Source of the DNA: Cytophagales bacterium
Lineage (GTDB): Bacteria; Bacteroidota; Bacteroidia; Cytophagales; Cyclobacteriaceae
Length of the DNA: 63,487 bases
Assembly: GCA_020403045.1 (NCBI GenBank)
Contig: JADBYK010000066.1
Location: forward strand, 1-63,487
Reading direction: 5' to 3'
Positions 1 to 7,695 of this stretch are shown in pieces (position 1 is the stretch's first letter; every line of letters starts with the position of its first letter). The translations under genes were made by a program, and so were the position numbers. Under the pieces are notes generated by a model. It was given only the letters and a program-made list of their open reading frames with translations, did not search any database and had not been told where the DNA came from.

Positions 1-364
1 CGGATGATCAACAAGTGGAAAATAAATCCAAGCGTCTTTTTGACCCAACTTTTTGAAACACTTTTCTTAGCCTTCAAAAATCAACCTCTACTCAAAATGA
101 GTTTTTAAGGGACGACTAACTAGTTCGGCCATCTTTGAGCCTTTGCAGTGGGAAGGAATGTCATTCACTCAATTGCATGTCGGATATAGGGCTAGTTTGG
201 CAGAACTTTTGGGCAATACGTTTGAGCAGAATATCGATAAAGTTTTATGGAGAGTAGCTAGCACCTTATCGAAGATGTAAGCTTTATATCTTCTTACTAA
301 ACAAAAAGAATGAATTTGAGTCATCTTTCTGATCTATGACTTTGCTCATCCTAAAAATAAAAGG
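1..364. other. Region without a confident gene; possible gene remnant
   Basis: I see no recognisable gene here. On the plus strand an open frame runs from just after a TGA at 98-100 to a TAA at 278-280. Its translation looks protein-like (it contains FEPLQWEGMSF and LAELLGNTFEQNIDKVLWRV), but its only ATG, at 158, gives 40 residues and I recognise no family. It may be the end of a decayed gene whose upstream part is broken by stops. Confidence 0.2.
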
Positions 365-1609
365 CTATCTCCTCGGCTTGTGCCCAAAATTCTTCTTCGG
401 CCCTCTCGGTTTTTGATACTTGTTTTCGGGGGCTTTATCGGGTTGATAGAGTGGGCCTTCGCCCAATTCTACCGGTAGTGAAACTTTCTCAATCTCTTTG
501 CCAATCATATGTTCGATACGCGAAAACTTTCGCTGGTCTTTGCTATTGATGAACGTAATCGCTGTGCCTGTAGTAGCGGCTCTCGCTGTTCTACCGATCC
601 GATGTATATAATCTTCAGGATCTGGCGGCACATCAAAGTTGATGACCAAACTGATTCCTTCTACGTCAATCCCTCTCGAAAGAACATCCGTTCCCACTAA
701 AATAGAAAGCTTTTTATTTTTAAATTCTCTCAGAATATTTTCTCTTTCTACCTGCTCTAAATCAGAGTGAATGGCTTTGGCCATAATGCCAATTTTCTGC
801 AAGGCCCGATCTAACTTCTTCACATTTTCTTTAGTAGAAGCAAAAATCAATACGCTATTGTATTGCCCTGTTTTGAAAATATGGTTGATGAGCTTTTCTT
901 TTTGCTCGTCATACACCACATAGGCTTGTTGCAATATTCCTTCGGCAGGCTTCGAGATAGCTATGTTTATTTCTTCCGGGTTCTTTAATATTCGAGTTGC
1001 TAACGCCCGTATTTTGGGAGGCATCGTTGCTGAAAAGAGTAACGTTTGTCTCTGAGCAGGTAAGTATTTAATAATGCGGATGATGTCTTCATAAAAGCCC
1101 ATGTCCAACATGCGATCGGCTTCGTCCAGCACCAAATGTTCTACCTCGTCTAGTTTTATCACACCCGAGGCCAGTTGAGCCATCAAACGACCCGGGGTGG
1201 CAATAATGATATCAACTCCCGCCTCTAATGCTTTCTTCTGTTGTTCCCAAATGGCGCCATCTCCGCCACCGTAAACGGGTATGGAACTGACACCTAAAAA
1301 ATAAGCAAACCCTTCAATCTGTTGATCGATCTGTTGTGCTAATTCGCGTGTTGGAGCAATAACGAGTGTATTGAGGTGTCGCTTCTCTGAATGAATGATG
1401 TTGTTGAGAATCGGTAATAGATAGGCCGCTGTTTTTCCGGTTCCCGTTTGAGCGCAGGCAATTAAATCCTTTCTGGCCATGATGGCCGGGATAGCCATCT
1501 CTTGGATGGGGGTAGGCTTATTATAACCCATGGATTCCAAACCTTCAGTAAGCTTGGGATCGAAATTAAAATCCTGGAATGTCAAGTGTGGTGTTTGTTG
1601 TAGTGTCAA
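365..1609 (-). CDS. DEAD-box ATP-dependent RNA helicase, RhlE-like
   Basis: Unwinds or remodels RNA duplexes, probably in ribosome assembly or RNA decay. All helicase motifs are present: Q motif (GYNKPTPIQ, about 29-37, with an aromatic residue upstream), Walker A AQTGTGKT (53-60), PTRELA, TPGR, DEAD (162-165), SAT (193-195) and HRIGRTAR near 337. The C-terminal tail is short, basic and rich in Lys, Pro and Gly, typical of RhlE-type proteins. The start is TTG: the first ATG is at residue 27 and would remove the Q motif, and an in-frame stop lies 19 bases upstream. That TTG sits inside the T-run of the terminator of the upstream cold-shock gene, so expression probably depends on read-through from it. 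The family call is secure; the cellular target is unknown. Confidence 0.95.
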   Translation of the reverse strand: MTLQQTPHLTFQDFNFDPKLTEGLESMGYNKPTPIQEMAIPAIMARKDLIACAQTGTGKTAAYLLPILNNIIHSEKRHLNTLVIAPTRELAQQIDQQIEGFAYFLGVSSIPVYGGGDGAIWEQQKKALEAGVDIIIATPGRLMAQLASGVIKLDEVEHLVLDEADRMLDMGFYEDIIRIIKYLPAQRQTLLFSATMPPKIRALATRILKNPEEINIAISKPAEGILQQAYVVYDEQKEKLINHIFKTGQYNSVLIFASTKENVKKLDRALQKIGIMAKAIHSDLEQVERENILREFKNKKLSILVGTDVLSRGIDVEGISLVINFDVPPDPEDYIHRIGRTARAATTGTAITFINSKDQRKFSRIEHMIGKEIEKVSLPVELGEGPLYQPDKAPENKYQKPRGPKKNFGHKPRR

Positions 1610-1646
1610 AAAAAAGCCTACCCCGATTCATCGGGGTAGGGCTTTT
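1608..1646 (-). terminator. Terminator of the cold-shock gene, overlapping the helicase start
   Basis: A 9-bp perfect stem CTACCCCGA/TCGGGGTAG with loop TTCA is extended by GGGC/GCC and A/T pairing (one bulge). Read on the minus strand it ends in a run of eight T that contains the helicase TTG start. It lies 22 bases after the csp stop. Being flanked by A and T runs, it could also act on the other strand. Confidence 0.8.
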
Positions 1647-1667
1647 TAACTTTAAGGTGATCAGATA

Positions 1668-1862
1668 TTAGTTTGCTAAGCGAACTTCTACTGCGTTCAA
1701 ACCTTTCTTTCCTTCTTTAAGATCAAAAGTGATAGTGTCATTTTCACGTACCTTGTCAACCAAGCCCGTTACATGAACAAAATACTCTTGTCCTGTTGAT
1801 GTCTCTTTTACAAAGCCAAAACCTTTCGCTTCGTTAAAAAATTTTACTGTTCCTTCTTTCAT
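1668..1862 (-). CDS. Cold-shock domain protein (CspA family), 64 residues
   Basis: Small single-domain RNA/ssDNA chaperone that melts RNA secondary structure. The protein starts MKEGTVKFFNEAKGFGFV, containing RNP1-like GFGFV and RNP2-like YFVHV, and has the usual length for the family. A longer open frame extends upstream to 2081, but it reads antisense into the neighbouring thioesterase; the ATG at 1862 starts exactly where the family begins. A strong hairpin terminator follows, then the DEAD-box helicase on the same strand. It is divergent from the thioesterase gene, with 82 bases between the starts. Confidence 0.96.
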   Translation of the reverse strand: MKEGTVKFFNEAKGFGFVKETSTGQEYFVHVTGLVDKVRENDTITFDLKEGKKGLNAVEVRLAN

Positions 1863-1895
1863 TGTGTTTGTTATTGATATTTGATAATTAATTGG

Positions 1896-1903
1896 CAAAG
1901 ATA
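1896..1903 (-). promoter_or_regulatory. Probable -7 promoter element of csp
   Basis: On the minus strand the sequence is TATCTTTG, an exact match to the Bacteroidota -7 consensus TAnnTTTG. It lies about 34 bases before the csp ATG. I could not find a convincing -33 element at the usual spacing. Confidence 0.45.
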
Positions 1904-1944
1904 ACATAATTTTCATATAAAGGCTACTTTCTTTCCTGTCCACC

Positions 1945-2355
1945 ATGAACCAACCCAGTTCCACCCCTTTTTCCATTGAGATTACCGCTATGCCTGAAGA
2001 TATTGACGAGCTCAACCACGTGAACAACGTGGTATTTGTACGTTGGGTACAGGATGTTGCCATTGCCCATTGGATGGCCACATCGAGCGAAGCATTAAGA
2101 GATAGTTACTCCTGGATGCTGCTACGGCACGAAATAGACTATGTTGGCCAGGCCTTTTTAGGCGATCGCTTGATTGGCACCACGTGGGTGGGCGAAGCCA
2201 AAGGAGCCACTTTTGAACGGTTTGTAGAGCTGAAAAAGGATGGAAAAGTGATTACCAAATCCAGAACTGTTTGGGCTTTGCTGGATGCAAAGACTTTGAA
2301 GCCCAGAAGGATCGATCAGGCGATGAATGCGTTGCTTGGAAAAAATGGGCGATAA
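1945..2355 (+). CDS. Acyl-CoA thioesterase, hotdog fold (YbgC/FadM-like)
   Basis: Hydrolyses acyl-CoA thioesters in the cytoplasm; the substrate cannot be read from sequence. The N-terminal motif DELNHVNNVVFVRWVQ (about residues 22-37) is the 4-hydroxybenzoyl-CoA thioesterase signature, with the catalytic acidic residue preceding the NHVNN segment. The 136-residue length is normal for a single hotdog domain. It starts with ATG, is divergent from the cold-shock gene, and ends just before a bidirectional terminator shared with the convergent desaturase. That neighbour makes a role in lipid turnover plausible, but this is inference. Confidence 0.88.
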   Translation: MNQPSSTPFSIEITAMPEDIDELNHVNNVVFVRWVQDVAIAHWMATSSEALRDSYSWMLLRHEIDYVGQAFLGDRLIGTTWVGEAKGATFERFVELKKDGKVITKSRTVWALLDAKTLKPRRIDQAMNALLGKNGR

Positions 2356-2357
2356 AA

Positions 2358-2379
2358 AAAGCCGGGTTACCCCGGCTTT
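2358..2379. terminator. Bidirectional terminator between thioesterase and desaturase
   Basis: Perfect 9-bp stem AAAGCCGGG/CCCGGCTTT with loop TTAC. It is preceded by an A-run and followed by T-rich sequence, so it can serve both convergent genes. Confidence 0.8.
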
Positions 2380-2399
2380 CAATTTCTTGATTTTGATTC

Positions 2400-3170
2400 C
2401 TAAGCTGCTTTGCGTACGCGCTCCATGCTTACTGACTTGTGCTGAACGAGCTTGATAACCTTCAACTTATCCAATACTTTTATCACTTGATAAGTCGGAT
2501 CAATCTCATGCCAGCGAATGCCGCCAAAGTTGGCACGTGAGCCATACTTGTGGTGATTGTTGTGATAGCTTTCGCCCATCATCAAAAAATCAACAGGCAA
2601 AAAATTCTTAGAGGTATCTCCTACTTCAAAATTGCGGTAGCCATATACGTGAGCGAACCAGTTGATGATGGCTCCGTGTATAGGGCTGAACATCCACTGC
2701 AACGGAAGCAACAACCAAAGCCACCACACTGTTGCAAACTGCCAGTAGAAAGCAAAATAAAGAGCACCCCAGAAGATTCTGGAAGGCCAAGAGCGTGCGA
2801 ACTTATCGAATGAATCCCAACGAGGAACGCCATCCGTAAAGCGAGCTTCCGGAACCATTCGTCCGCTGGCGATGTCTGAGTAAATTGTTTTCGTTTTCCA
2901 CATCATGTTCCAGATGGTCTCGTCATACTTGGGTGAGTGTGGATCATTTTCGGTGTCTGCGTAGGCGTGATGCATGCGGTGCATGGTGCCATAGCCAAAG
3001 GGGCTTAAATAATTAGAACCTTGGAATATCCAGGTCAATACAAAAAACACCTTTTCGGTGAATTTATTCATTGTAAACGCCTTGTGAGATGCGTAGCGGT
3101 GAAGGAAGAACGTCTGAAAAAACAGAGATAAGTACCAATGCGCTACAAAAAAGATCAAAATTGCCTTCAT
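2400..3170 (-). CDS. Membrane fatty-acid desaturase (acyl-CoA delta-9 type)
   Basis: Introduces a cis double bond into membrane acyl chains using a di-iron centre. The three histidine boxes are present: HRYASH (about 24-29), HRMHH (about 64-68) and HNNHH near 203. Hydrophobic segments flank the boxes, as expected for an integral membrane enzyme. At 256 residues it is the short bacterial form without a cytochrome b5 domain. It starts with ATG. A palindromic site with three CTGATTT half-sites lies 34-60 bases upstream and may be a lipid-responsive operator. Electron donor and regiospecificity are not visible here. Confidence 0.92.
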   Translation of the reverse strand: MKAILIFFVAHWYLSLFFQTFFLHRYASHKAFTMNKFTEKVFFVLTWIFQGSNYLSPFGYGTMHRMHHAYADTENDPHSPKYDETIWNMMWKTKTIYSDIASGRMVPEARFTDGVPRWDSFDKFARSWPSRIFWGALYFAFYWQFATVWWLWLLLPLQWMFSPIHGAIINWFAHVYGYRNFEVGDTSKNFLPVDFLMMGESYHNNHHKYGSRANFGGIRWHEIDPTYQVIKVLDKLKVIKLVQHKSVSMERVRKAA

Positions 3171-3202
3171 GTCAACAGGTTAGGTTAAAAAAGTAACAAC
3201 TG

Positions 3203-3229
3203 TAAATCAGCCTGATTTCGACTGATTTA
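3203..3229 (-). promoter_or_regulatory. Candidate operator upstream of the desaturase
   Basis: AAATCAG, one base, then CTGATTT form a near-continuous 15-base palindrome (3204-3218). A third CTGATTT follows at 3222-3228, so TAAATCAG/CTGATTTA is a second inverted pair. The site lies in the desaturase promoter region. The binding protein is unknown. Confidence 0.4.
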
Positions 3230-3288
3230 ACTGTAAGACAATCTCGAAACGGATTTGTGACAGAAAAAAGGAAAAAGATTATGCGCGC

Positions 3289-3930
3289 TTATTTGCCAGA
3301 TAGAGAGTTCTGCTTTCTAGACACGTATGCCTCTGCAATATCTTTCTTAAGATGCCCAATAAGCTCTGTCGCGTTGTCAACGGTACAGGCTTTTTTGAAG
3401 GTGTCAAACAAAGCGGAGGCATCATTGAATTCAGCCTTGATCTTTGGGCTGGCCTCATTCAATTTCTTTTTTGCGCGACTAAATAATTGTCGGCAATGAT
3501 CGGCCTTTTTATCAATTACTTTTTGGATGGATTCGTAGTCAAAATCGAATACTTCTTTCAATAAATAGGTAGCCCGTTCGAGTGGTTCCAGCTTGCTTTG
3601 TATCACTTTAAAAGCGGCAGCTAATTCCTTTTCGAAATCAATATGAGCAAAGTCCGATTCTTTGAACTTTACTACCAATTCCGACAACATGATCGAATCC
3701 CAATATTCTTCTTTTTTTCGCTTTAATGCATTGAGGTGATTGAGGCAGTTGTTAGTTACCGCTTTGATCAAATACGCTTTTGTGTTTTGTATTTTGGTCG
3801 TATCGATGCTCAGCCATTTTACGAAAGTGTCTTGCACAACATCTTCAGCATCCGCCTTGCAACGAAGCAGATTATAGGCAATGTTGTGCAACATTGGCTG
3901 ATAGAGAGTAATGGCTTGAGCTTGGTTCAA
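3289..3930 (-). CDS. ECF sigma factor, SigJ-like, with shortened C-terminal domain
   Basis: RNA polymerase sigma factor of the extracytoplasmic-function class. Region 2 is visible in the first 60 residues (AEDVVQDTFVKWL), and region 4 near 115-155 includes LLKEVFDFDYESIQKVI and HCRQLFSRAKKKL, typical of SigJ/ECF41-like sigmas. Those usually carry a C-terminal SnoaL-like domain of about 100 residues that modulates activity; here only about 40 residues follow. The start is TTG with no upstream in-frame ATG. No anti-sigma gene is adjacent. The promoters controlled are unknown. Confidence 0.82.
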   Translation of the reverse strand: MNQAQAITLYQPMLHNIAYNLLRCKADAEDVVQDTFVKWLSIDTTKIQNTKAYLIKAVTNNCLNHLNALKRKKEEYWDSIMLSELVVKFKESDFAHIDFEKELAAAFKVIQSKLEPLERATYLLKEVFDFDYESIQKVIDKKADHCRQLFSRAKKKLNEASPKIKAEFNDASALFDTFKKACTVDNATELIGHLKKDIAEAYVSRKQNSLSGK

Positions 3931-4044
3931 AATAATCCTATTTTCAATGTTACAAAGGTAGGCTCTTTTGACACGAAATGAAAGATAAATGTTTGTCGAT
4001 ATGTAGAACTAACGGTTGTGAGCAATCTTCGAAACTTGCCTAGC

Positions 4045-4069
4045 AAGAGAGATAAGGTTACTCTCTCTT
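4045..4069. terminator. Possible terminator downstream of the ABC-F gene
   Basis: An 8-bp inverted repeat AAGAGAGA/TCTCTCTT with a 9-base spacer lies 18 bases past the ABC-F stop. There is no clear T-run on the minus strand, so the call is weak. Confidence 0.3.
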
Positions 4070-4086
4070 TGTTATCTCGCGACAAG

Positions 4087-5949
4087 CTAATTGACTAACT
4101 CACCCAGCTCCATCCAACGAAGTGTTTTCAGTTCAATCTGCTCGTTAAGTTTACCAATTTCGGTAGACCAACCAGCTAACTGTTGATGATCGGTGCTGCC
4201 AGCATTTAACAATGTTTCGAATTCGGATTTTAGTAGTTCCAACTGTTCAATTTCTAGTGGAAGCTGATCGAATTCATTCCTTTCCAAAAAAGTTGCCTTC
4301 TTCTTTCCATTACTCTTCTCTTCGACTATTTTCTTGGCAGCAACGGGTGCTTTTTCAGCCTCCTCTTTTTCTTCAAGCCAGGTACGATAATCGGAATAAT
4401 TACCATTGAAAGGCTTGATCTTTCCGTCTCCTTCAAAAATGAATAATTGATCAACCAGGTGATCCATAAAGTAGCGATCATGTGACACCAACAACAAACA
4501 GCCGCTGAACTTTTCCAGGAAATCTTCTAGGACATTGAGTGTATCAATATCAAAATCGTTGGTCGGTTCATCCAGAATCAAAAAGTTAGGATTCGTGATC
4601 AACACCTTCATCAGTTGTAATCGTTTCTTCTCTCCCCCACTTAGTTTCTCAATGTAATTGTATTGCTTTTCGGGTGGAAACAAGAAAGTATCTAAGAATT
4701 TAGATGCCGACATTTGAGTGCCGTCTGACATCGTAATGTACTCGGCTATTTCTTTTATCTCCTCAATCACACGGTGAGCTGGGTTGAGTGTCTCAACTTC
4801 CTGGGTAAAATATCCGATCTTGGTAGTGATGCCCGGAATCATCTCGCCACTTGTTGGCTTCGTCTTGCTGGTAAGTAAATCAAGGAATGTGGATTTACCG
4901 ATTCCATTTTTTCCAACGATGCCAATGCGGTCTTTCTTCTTGAATACATAGGAGAAGTTATCGACCATTTTGCGGTCACCGTAGCTTTTAGTAAGATGAT
5001 GAAGCTCCATGATCTTGCCCCCCTGACGGGCTTCCTGGATGTCCAATTCGAGTTTGTCGCGCTTCAGGTTTTGTGAAGCAACATCTTTCAGTTCGTAAAA
5101 CGCTTCGATGCGATACTTTGCTTTTGTTCCCCTTGCCCGTGGCTGCTTGCGCATCCATTCCAGTTCTTTTTTCAATAGGTTTCGCGCTTTCGTGACCTCC
5201 GTTTTCAACATCTCCTCCCGCTCCGATTTCTTTTCCAGAAAGTAGGCGTAATTGCCATTGTACCTATAAAGTTTACCTCGGTCAAGTTCTAAAACCGCTT
5301 TAGAAACGTTATCAAGGAAGTATCTATCGTGGGTCACCATCAGCAAGGTGATGTTCTGCCCACTGAGATATGATTCTAACCATTCGATCGCTTCGAGATC
5401 AAGATGGTTCGTGGGCTCATCCATGACAATCAGATCGGGTTCCGTTAAAAGCATTTGAGCAAGAAAAATCCTCTTCTTCTGACCCCCTGATAACTCCTTA
5501 AACTTTTGATCTAAGTCAGTAATACCTAGCTTTCCAGTGATCTCTTGAACCTTGGCATCGTAATCCCAGGCATTGAGTTCCTCCATCAATTCGAGGACGT
5601 GCTGCATTCGCTCAGGGGTGGTGTTGGGATCATGAATGCATTCTTCGTATTCGCCTACTGCCTTGGCAATTTTATTCTTGTCATCAAACAGGATTTCTTT
5701 GACGGTCAGTTGAGGGGCCACCTGCGGCTGCTGGGTGAGGTATCCCAACTTAATGCCGTCTCTCAGGCTGACTACGCCATCGTCTTGTTTTACCTGGCCG
5801 GTGAGGATTTTGATGAGCGTAGTTTTGCCAGTTCCATTTTCGCCCACAAGGGCAATCTTCTCACCTTGGGCGATGCCGAGGGTTATGTCTTTGAAAAGCC
5901 AGCGATCATTATATGATTTGGAGAGTGATTCAGCAGATAGGTAGTTCAC
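4087..5949 (-). CDS. ABC-F ATPase, Uup-like
   Basis: Soluble ATPase with two ABC domains and no membrane segments; the family acts on ribosomes. Domain 1 has Walker A GENGTGKTT (about 37), signature LSGGQKKR and Walker B LIVMDEPTNHLD. Domain 2 has GKNGIGKST (about 345), LSGGEKKR and FLILDEPTNDFD. A charged linker joins them, and the last 70 residues form a predicted coiled coil, as in Uup. The start is GTG. The 620-residue length is normal for Uup. Antibiotic-resistance ABC-F proteins share this layout, but the C-terminal coiled coil favours the housekeeping type. The 284 bases upstream are AT-rich and hold nothing I can identify. Confidence 0.92.
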   Translation of the reverse strand: MNYLSAESLSKSYNDRWLFKDITLGIAQGEKIALVGENGTGKTTLIKILTGQVKQDDGVVSLRDGIKLGYLTQQPQVAPQLTVKEILFDDKNKIAKAVGEYEECIHDPNTTPERMQHVLELMEELNAWDYDAKVQEITGKLGITDLDQKFKELSGGQKKRIFLAQMLLTEPDLIVMDEPTNHLDLEAIEWLESYLSGQNITLLMVTHDRYFLDNVSKAVLELDRGKLYRYNGNYAYFLEKKSEREEMLKTEVTKARNLLKKELEWMRKQPRARGTKAKYRIEAFYELKDVASQNLKRDKLELDIQEARQGGKIMELHHLTKSYGDRKMVDNFSYVFKKKDRIGIVGKNGIGKSTFLDLLTSKTKPTSGEMIPGITTKIGYFTQEVETLNPAHRVIEEIKEIAEYITMSDGTQMSASKFLDTFLFPPEKQYNYIEKLSGGEKKRLQLMKVLITNPNFLILDEPTNDFDIDTLNVLEDFLEKFSGCLLLVSHDRYFMDHLVDQLFIFEGDGKIKPFNGNYSDYRTWLEEKEEAEKAPVAAKKIVEEKSNGKKKATFLERNEFDQLPLEIEQLELLKSEFETLLNAGSTDHQQLAGWSTEIGKLNEQIELKTLRWMELGELVN

Positions 5950-6233
5950 TAATAAAAAATTAAGCCTGCAAGTTAGTAGAACCTATCCATGCCATCACTA
6001 GTTGGCTGTTTTAAAAATGGAATACTTCGATTAACCTCTCTTACACTAGCTTATATTGCTTCTTGTAAAAACAAAAAAAGCAAAGGCCTAGTTGAAAACA
6101 GGTAATAGAAGCGATGGTAAAAAATAGCTGCATAGCACACACCGGTTAAATTGAATTTAAACTTAAATGATACAATATAAAAAACCTAATAATCAGTTAG
6201 TTATAATGATTTAAATGATGTAAATTATTGATA

Positions 6234-6749
6234 ATGAATTTGTTAAAATTGATTCTAAGGGAACATTCAAAAGCCACTACGAGCAGGATTGTCGACTACG
6301 TGGGGTATGATCCTGCACGTTTCCAATTATTGGTGTCTCTTTTCTTGAAGGGCCCCTATCGGGTAACGCAACGGGCTGCCTGGCCGATTAGTTATTGCGT
6401 ACAAAACCATCCTGCATTGATCAAGGGACATTTAAAAAAATTGATTGACTTTGCCGAATTGCCAGCAGCACACGTTGCCGTGAAAAGAAATACGATCAGA
6501 TTGTTGCAGTTTGTTGCTATACCGAGAAATCTACAGGGTAAGGTTTTTGATTTTTGCTTCCGTTGTCTTGCTAATCCAAAGGAGCCAATTGCGGTGCGCG
6601 TTTTTTCCATGACTGTGTTAAGCAATCTGGCGAAAGAAAACCCGGAACTAAAGAACGAAATCGTTCCACTCATTGAAGACCAATTGCCCTTTGCAAGCGC
6701 AGGATTCCGATCTCGTGGCATCCGCGTATTGAACGAATTAAAGCGATAA
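6234..6749 (+). CDS. Conserved helical-repeat (HEAT-like) protein of unknown function
   Basis: I do not recognise a named family. The 171-residue protein is helical throughout, with repeated pairs such as RNTIRLLQFVAIP and AVRVFSMTVLSNLAKENP that look like HEAT repeats, a scaffold for protein binding. It is basic and has no signal peptide or membrane segment. A TTG two codons earlier could also start it, but ATG at 6234 is preferred. The DUF3667 gene starts 17 bases after its stop on the same strand, so the two may be co-transcribed. Confidence 0.7.
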   Translation: MNLLKLILREHSKATTSRIVDYVGYDPARFQLLVSLFLKGPYRVTQRAAWPISYCVQNHPALIKGHLKKLIDFAELPAAHVAVKRNTIRLLQFVAIPRNLQGKVFDFCFRCLANPKEPIAVRVFSMTVLSNLAKENPELKNEIVPLIEDQLPFASAGFRSRGIRVLNELKR

Positions 6750-6766
6750 CTTTGGCGAGTCAAACT

Positions 6767-7591
6767 ATGAATTCATCTGATACTTCTTCAATAACCTGTA
6801 AAAGTTGTGGCACTGTATTTACCGGAAACTACTGTAATCAGTGTGGCGAGAAAGTGATAAGGGCATCTGATCGGTCGTTCAAAACGTTCTTGAGCAACCT
6901 ACTGGTTGCCATCACGTTTGCCGATAGCAAAATGATCAAGACGCTTTGGCTTGTCTTGAAAAAGCCGGGATTCATTTCGAGGGAATTTGCTGAAGGAAGA
7001 CGGGTAAAGTATCTTAATCCCACTTCCCTGTTCTTTGTCTTAAACCTTATTTATTTTTTCTTTCCGCTGATTCAGTTGTTCAATGCGTCACTTAACACAC
7101 AATTGCTATCGCCCTTTCGTGGTTTCTATCAACCAATTATTGCGCATAAAATAGTTAACCTGGGCATGGAACTAAGTTCGTTTAGTCTGGTATATAACCT
7201 TAAGACAACCGGATTTGCAAAGCTAATGGTAATGATTTTTGTGTTTATCGGCTCTCTTCCATTAAATCTCTTGTATCAGAAGAGGAATCGATTCTTCACA
7301 GATCATGTGGGGTACCTCGTTGAATTGGCCTGCTTCAATCTTTTTGTAAATGCAATTGTACTCTCTCTTTTAGCGGCTTTTTTTGGACTAGGCCGTTTCC
7401 TTAATGAGGAAATACTTACAGCGATTTTTATTTCTACCAATCTCTATTTTCTACTCCGTTCCGGAGGTGTATTCTATGGAGAGCGAGGATGGCGGCTTTT
7501 TATAAAAGCAGGTCTTATGATTTTGTTTCTAAAGGTTGCTCTTGAGGTGTACCGGGCGATCTTGTTCTTTGTGACGATTTGGTCATTGTGA
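6767..7591 (+). CDS. DUF3667 zinc-ribbon membrane protein
   Basis: A Bacteroidota family of unknown function. The N-terminus carries a zinc ribbon with two cysteine pairs (CKSCG and YCNQCGEK, about residues 11-29), followed by an amphipathic region and about four membrane segments (LFFVLNLIYFFFP, VMIFVFIGSLPLNLL and others). The ATG at 6767 is chosen over a TTG at 6752. It is 274 residues and follows the HEAT-like gene closely. A hairpin lies between its end and the convergent OmpA-family gene. A role in membrane-associated sensing or assembly is possible but nothing here proves it. Confidence 0.75.
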   Translation: MNSSDTSSITCKSCGTVFTGNYCNQCGEKVIRASDRSFKTFLSNLLVAITFADSKMIKTLWLVLKKPGFISREFAEGRRVKYLNPTSLFFVLNLIYFFFPLIQLFNASLNTQLLSPFRGFYQPIIAHKIVNLGMELSSFSLVYNLKTTGFAKLMVMIFVFIGSLPLNLLYQKRNRFFTDHVGYLVELACFNLFVNAIVLSLLAAFFGLGRFLNEEILTAIFISTNLYFLLRSGGVFYGERGWRLFIKAGLMILFLKVALEVYRAILFFVTIWSL

Positions 7592-7647
7592 CGCTTAACC
7601 GGGAAACAAACTTAACTCGCCCGTTGAACAAACGATGGTGTTCTTTA

Positions 7648-7683
7648 AACCCAGATTTTGCAGTTGGCTGCAAAATTGGGGTT
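7648..7683. terminator. Long hairpin between convergent genes
   Basis: A 16-bp stem with one mismatch (core ATTTTGCAG/CTGCAAAAT, outer AACCC/GGGTT) and loop TTGG. It lies between the DUF3667 gene and the OmpA-family gene, which converge. There is no long T-run, so it may be an RNA-stabilising hairpin rather than a classical terminator. Confidence 0.5.
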
Positions 7684-7695
7684 CAAGGACTACAA

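Noticed and set aside
1-280. Transposase fragment at the window start
   Set aside because: No DDE or HUH motif, no inverted repeat end and no recognisable family in the short open frame.
1863-2081. N-terminal extension of the cold-shock protein to 137 residues
   Set aside because: The extension is antisense to the well-supported thioesterase gene and lacks family similarity; the ATG at 1862 begins the 64-residue csp exactly.
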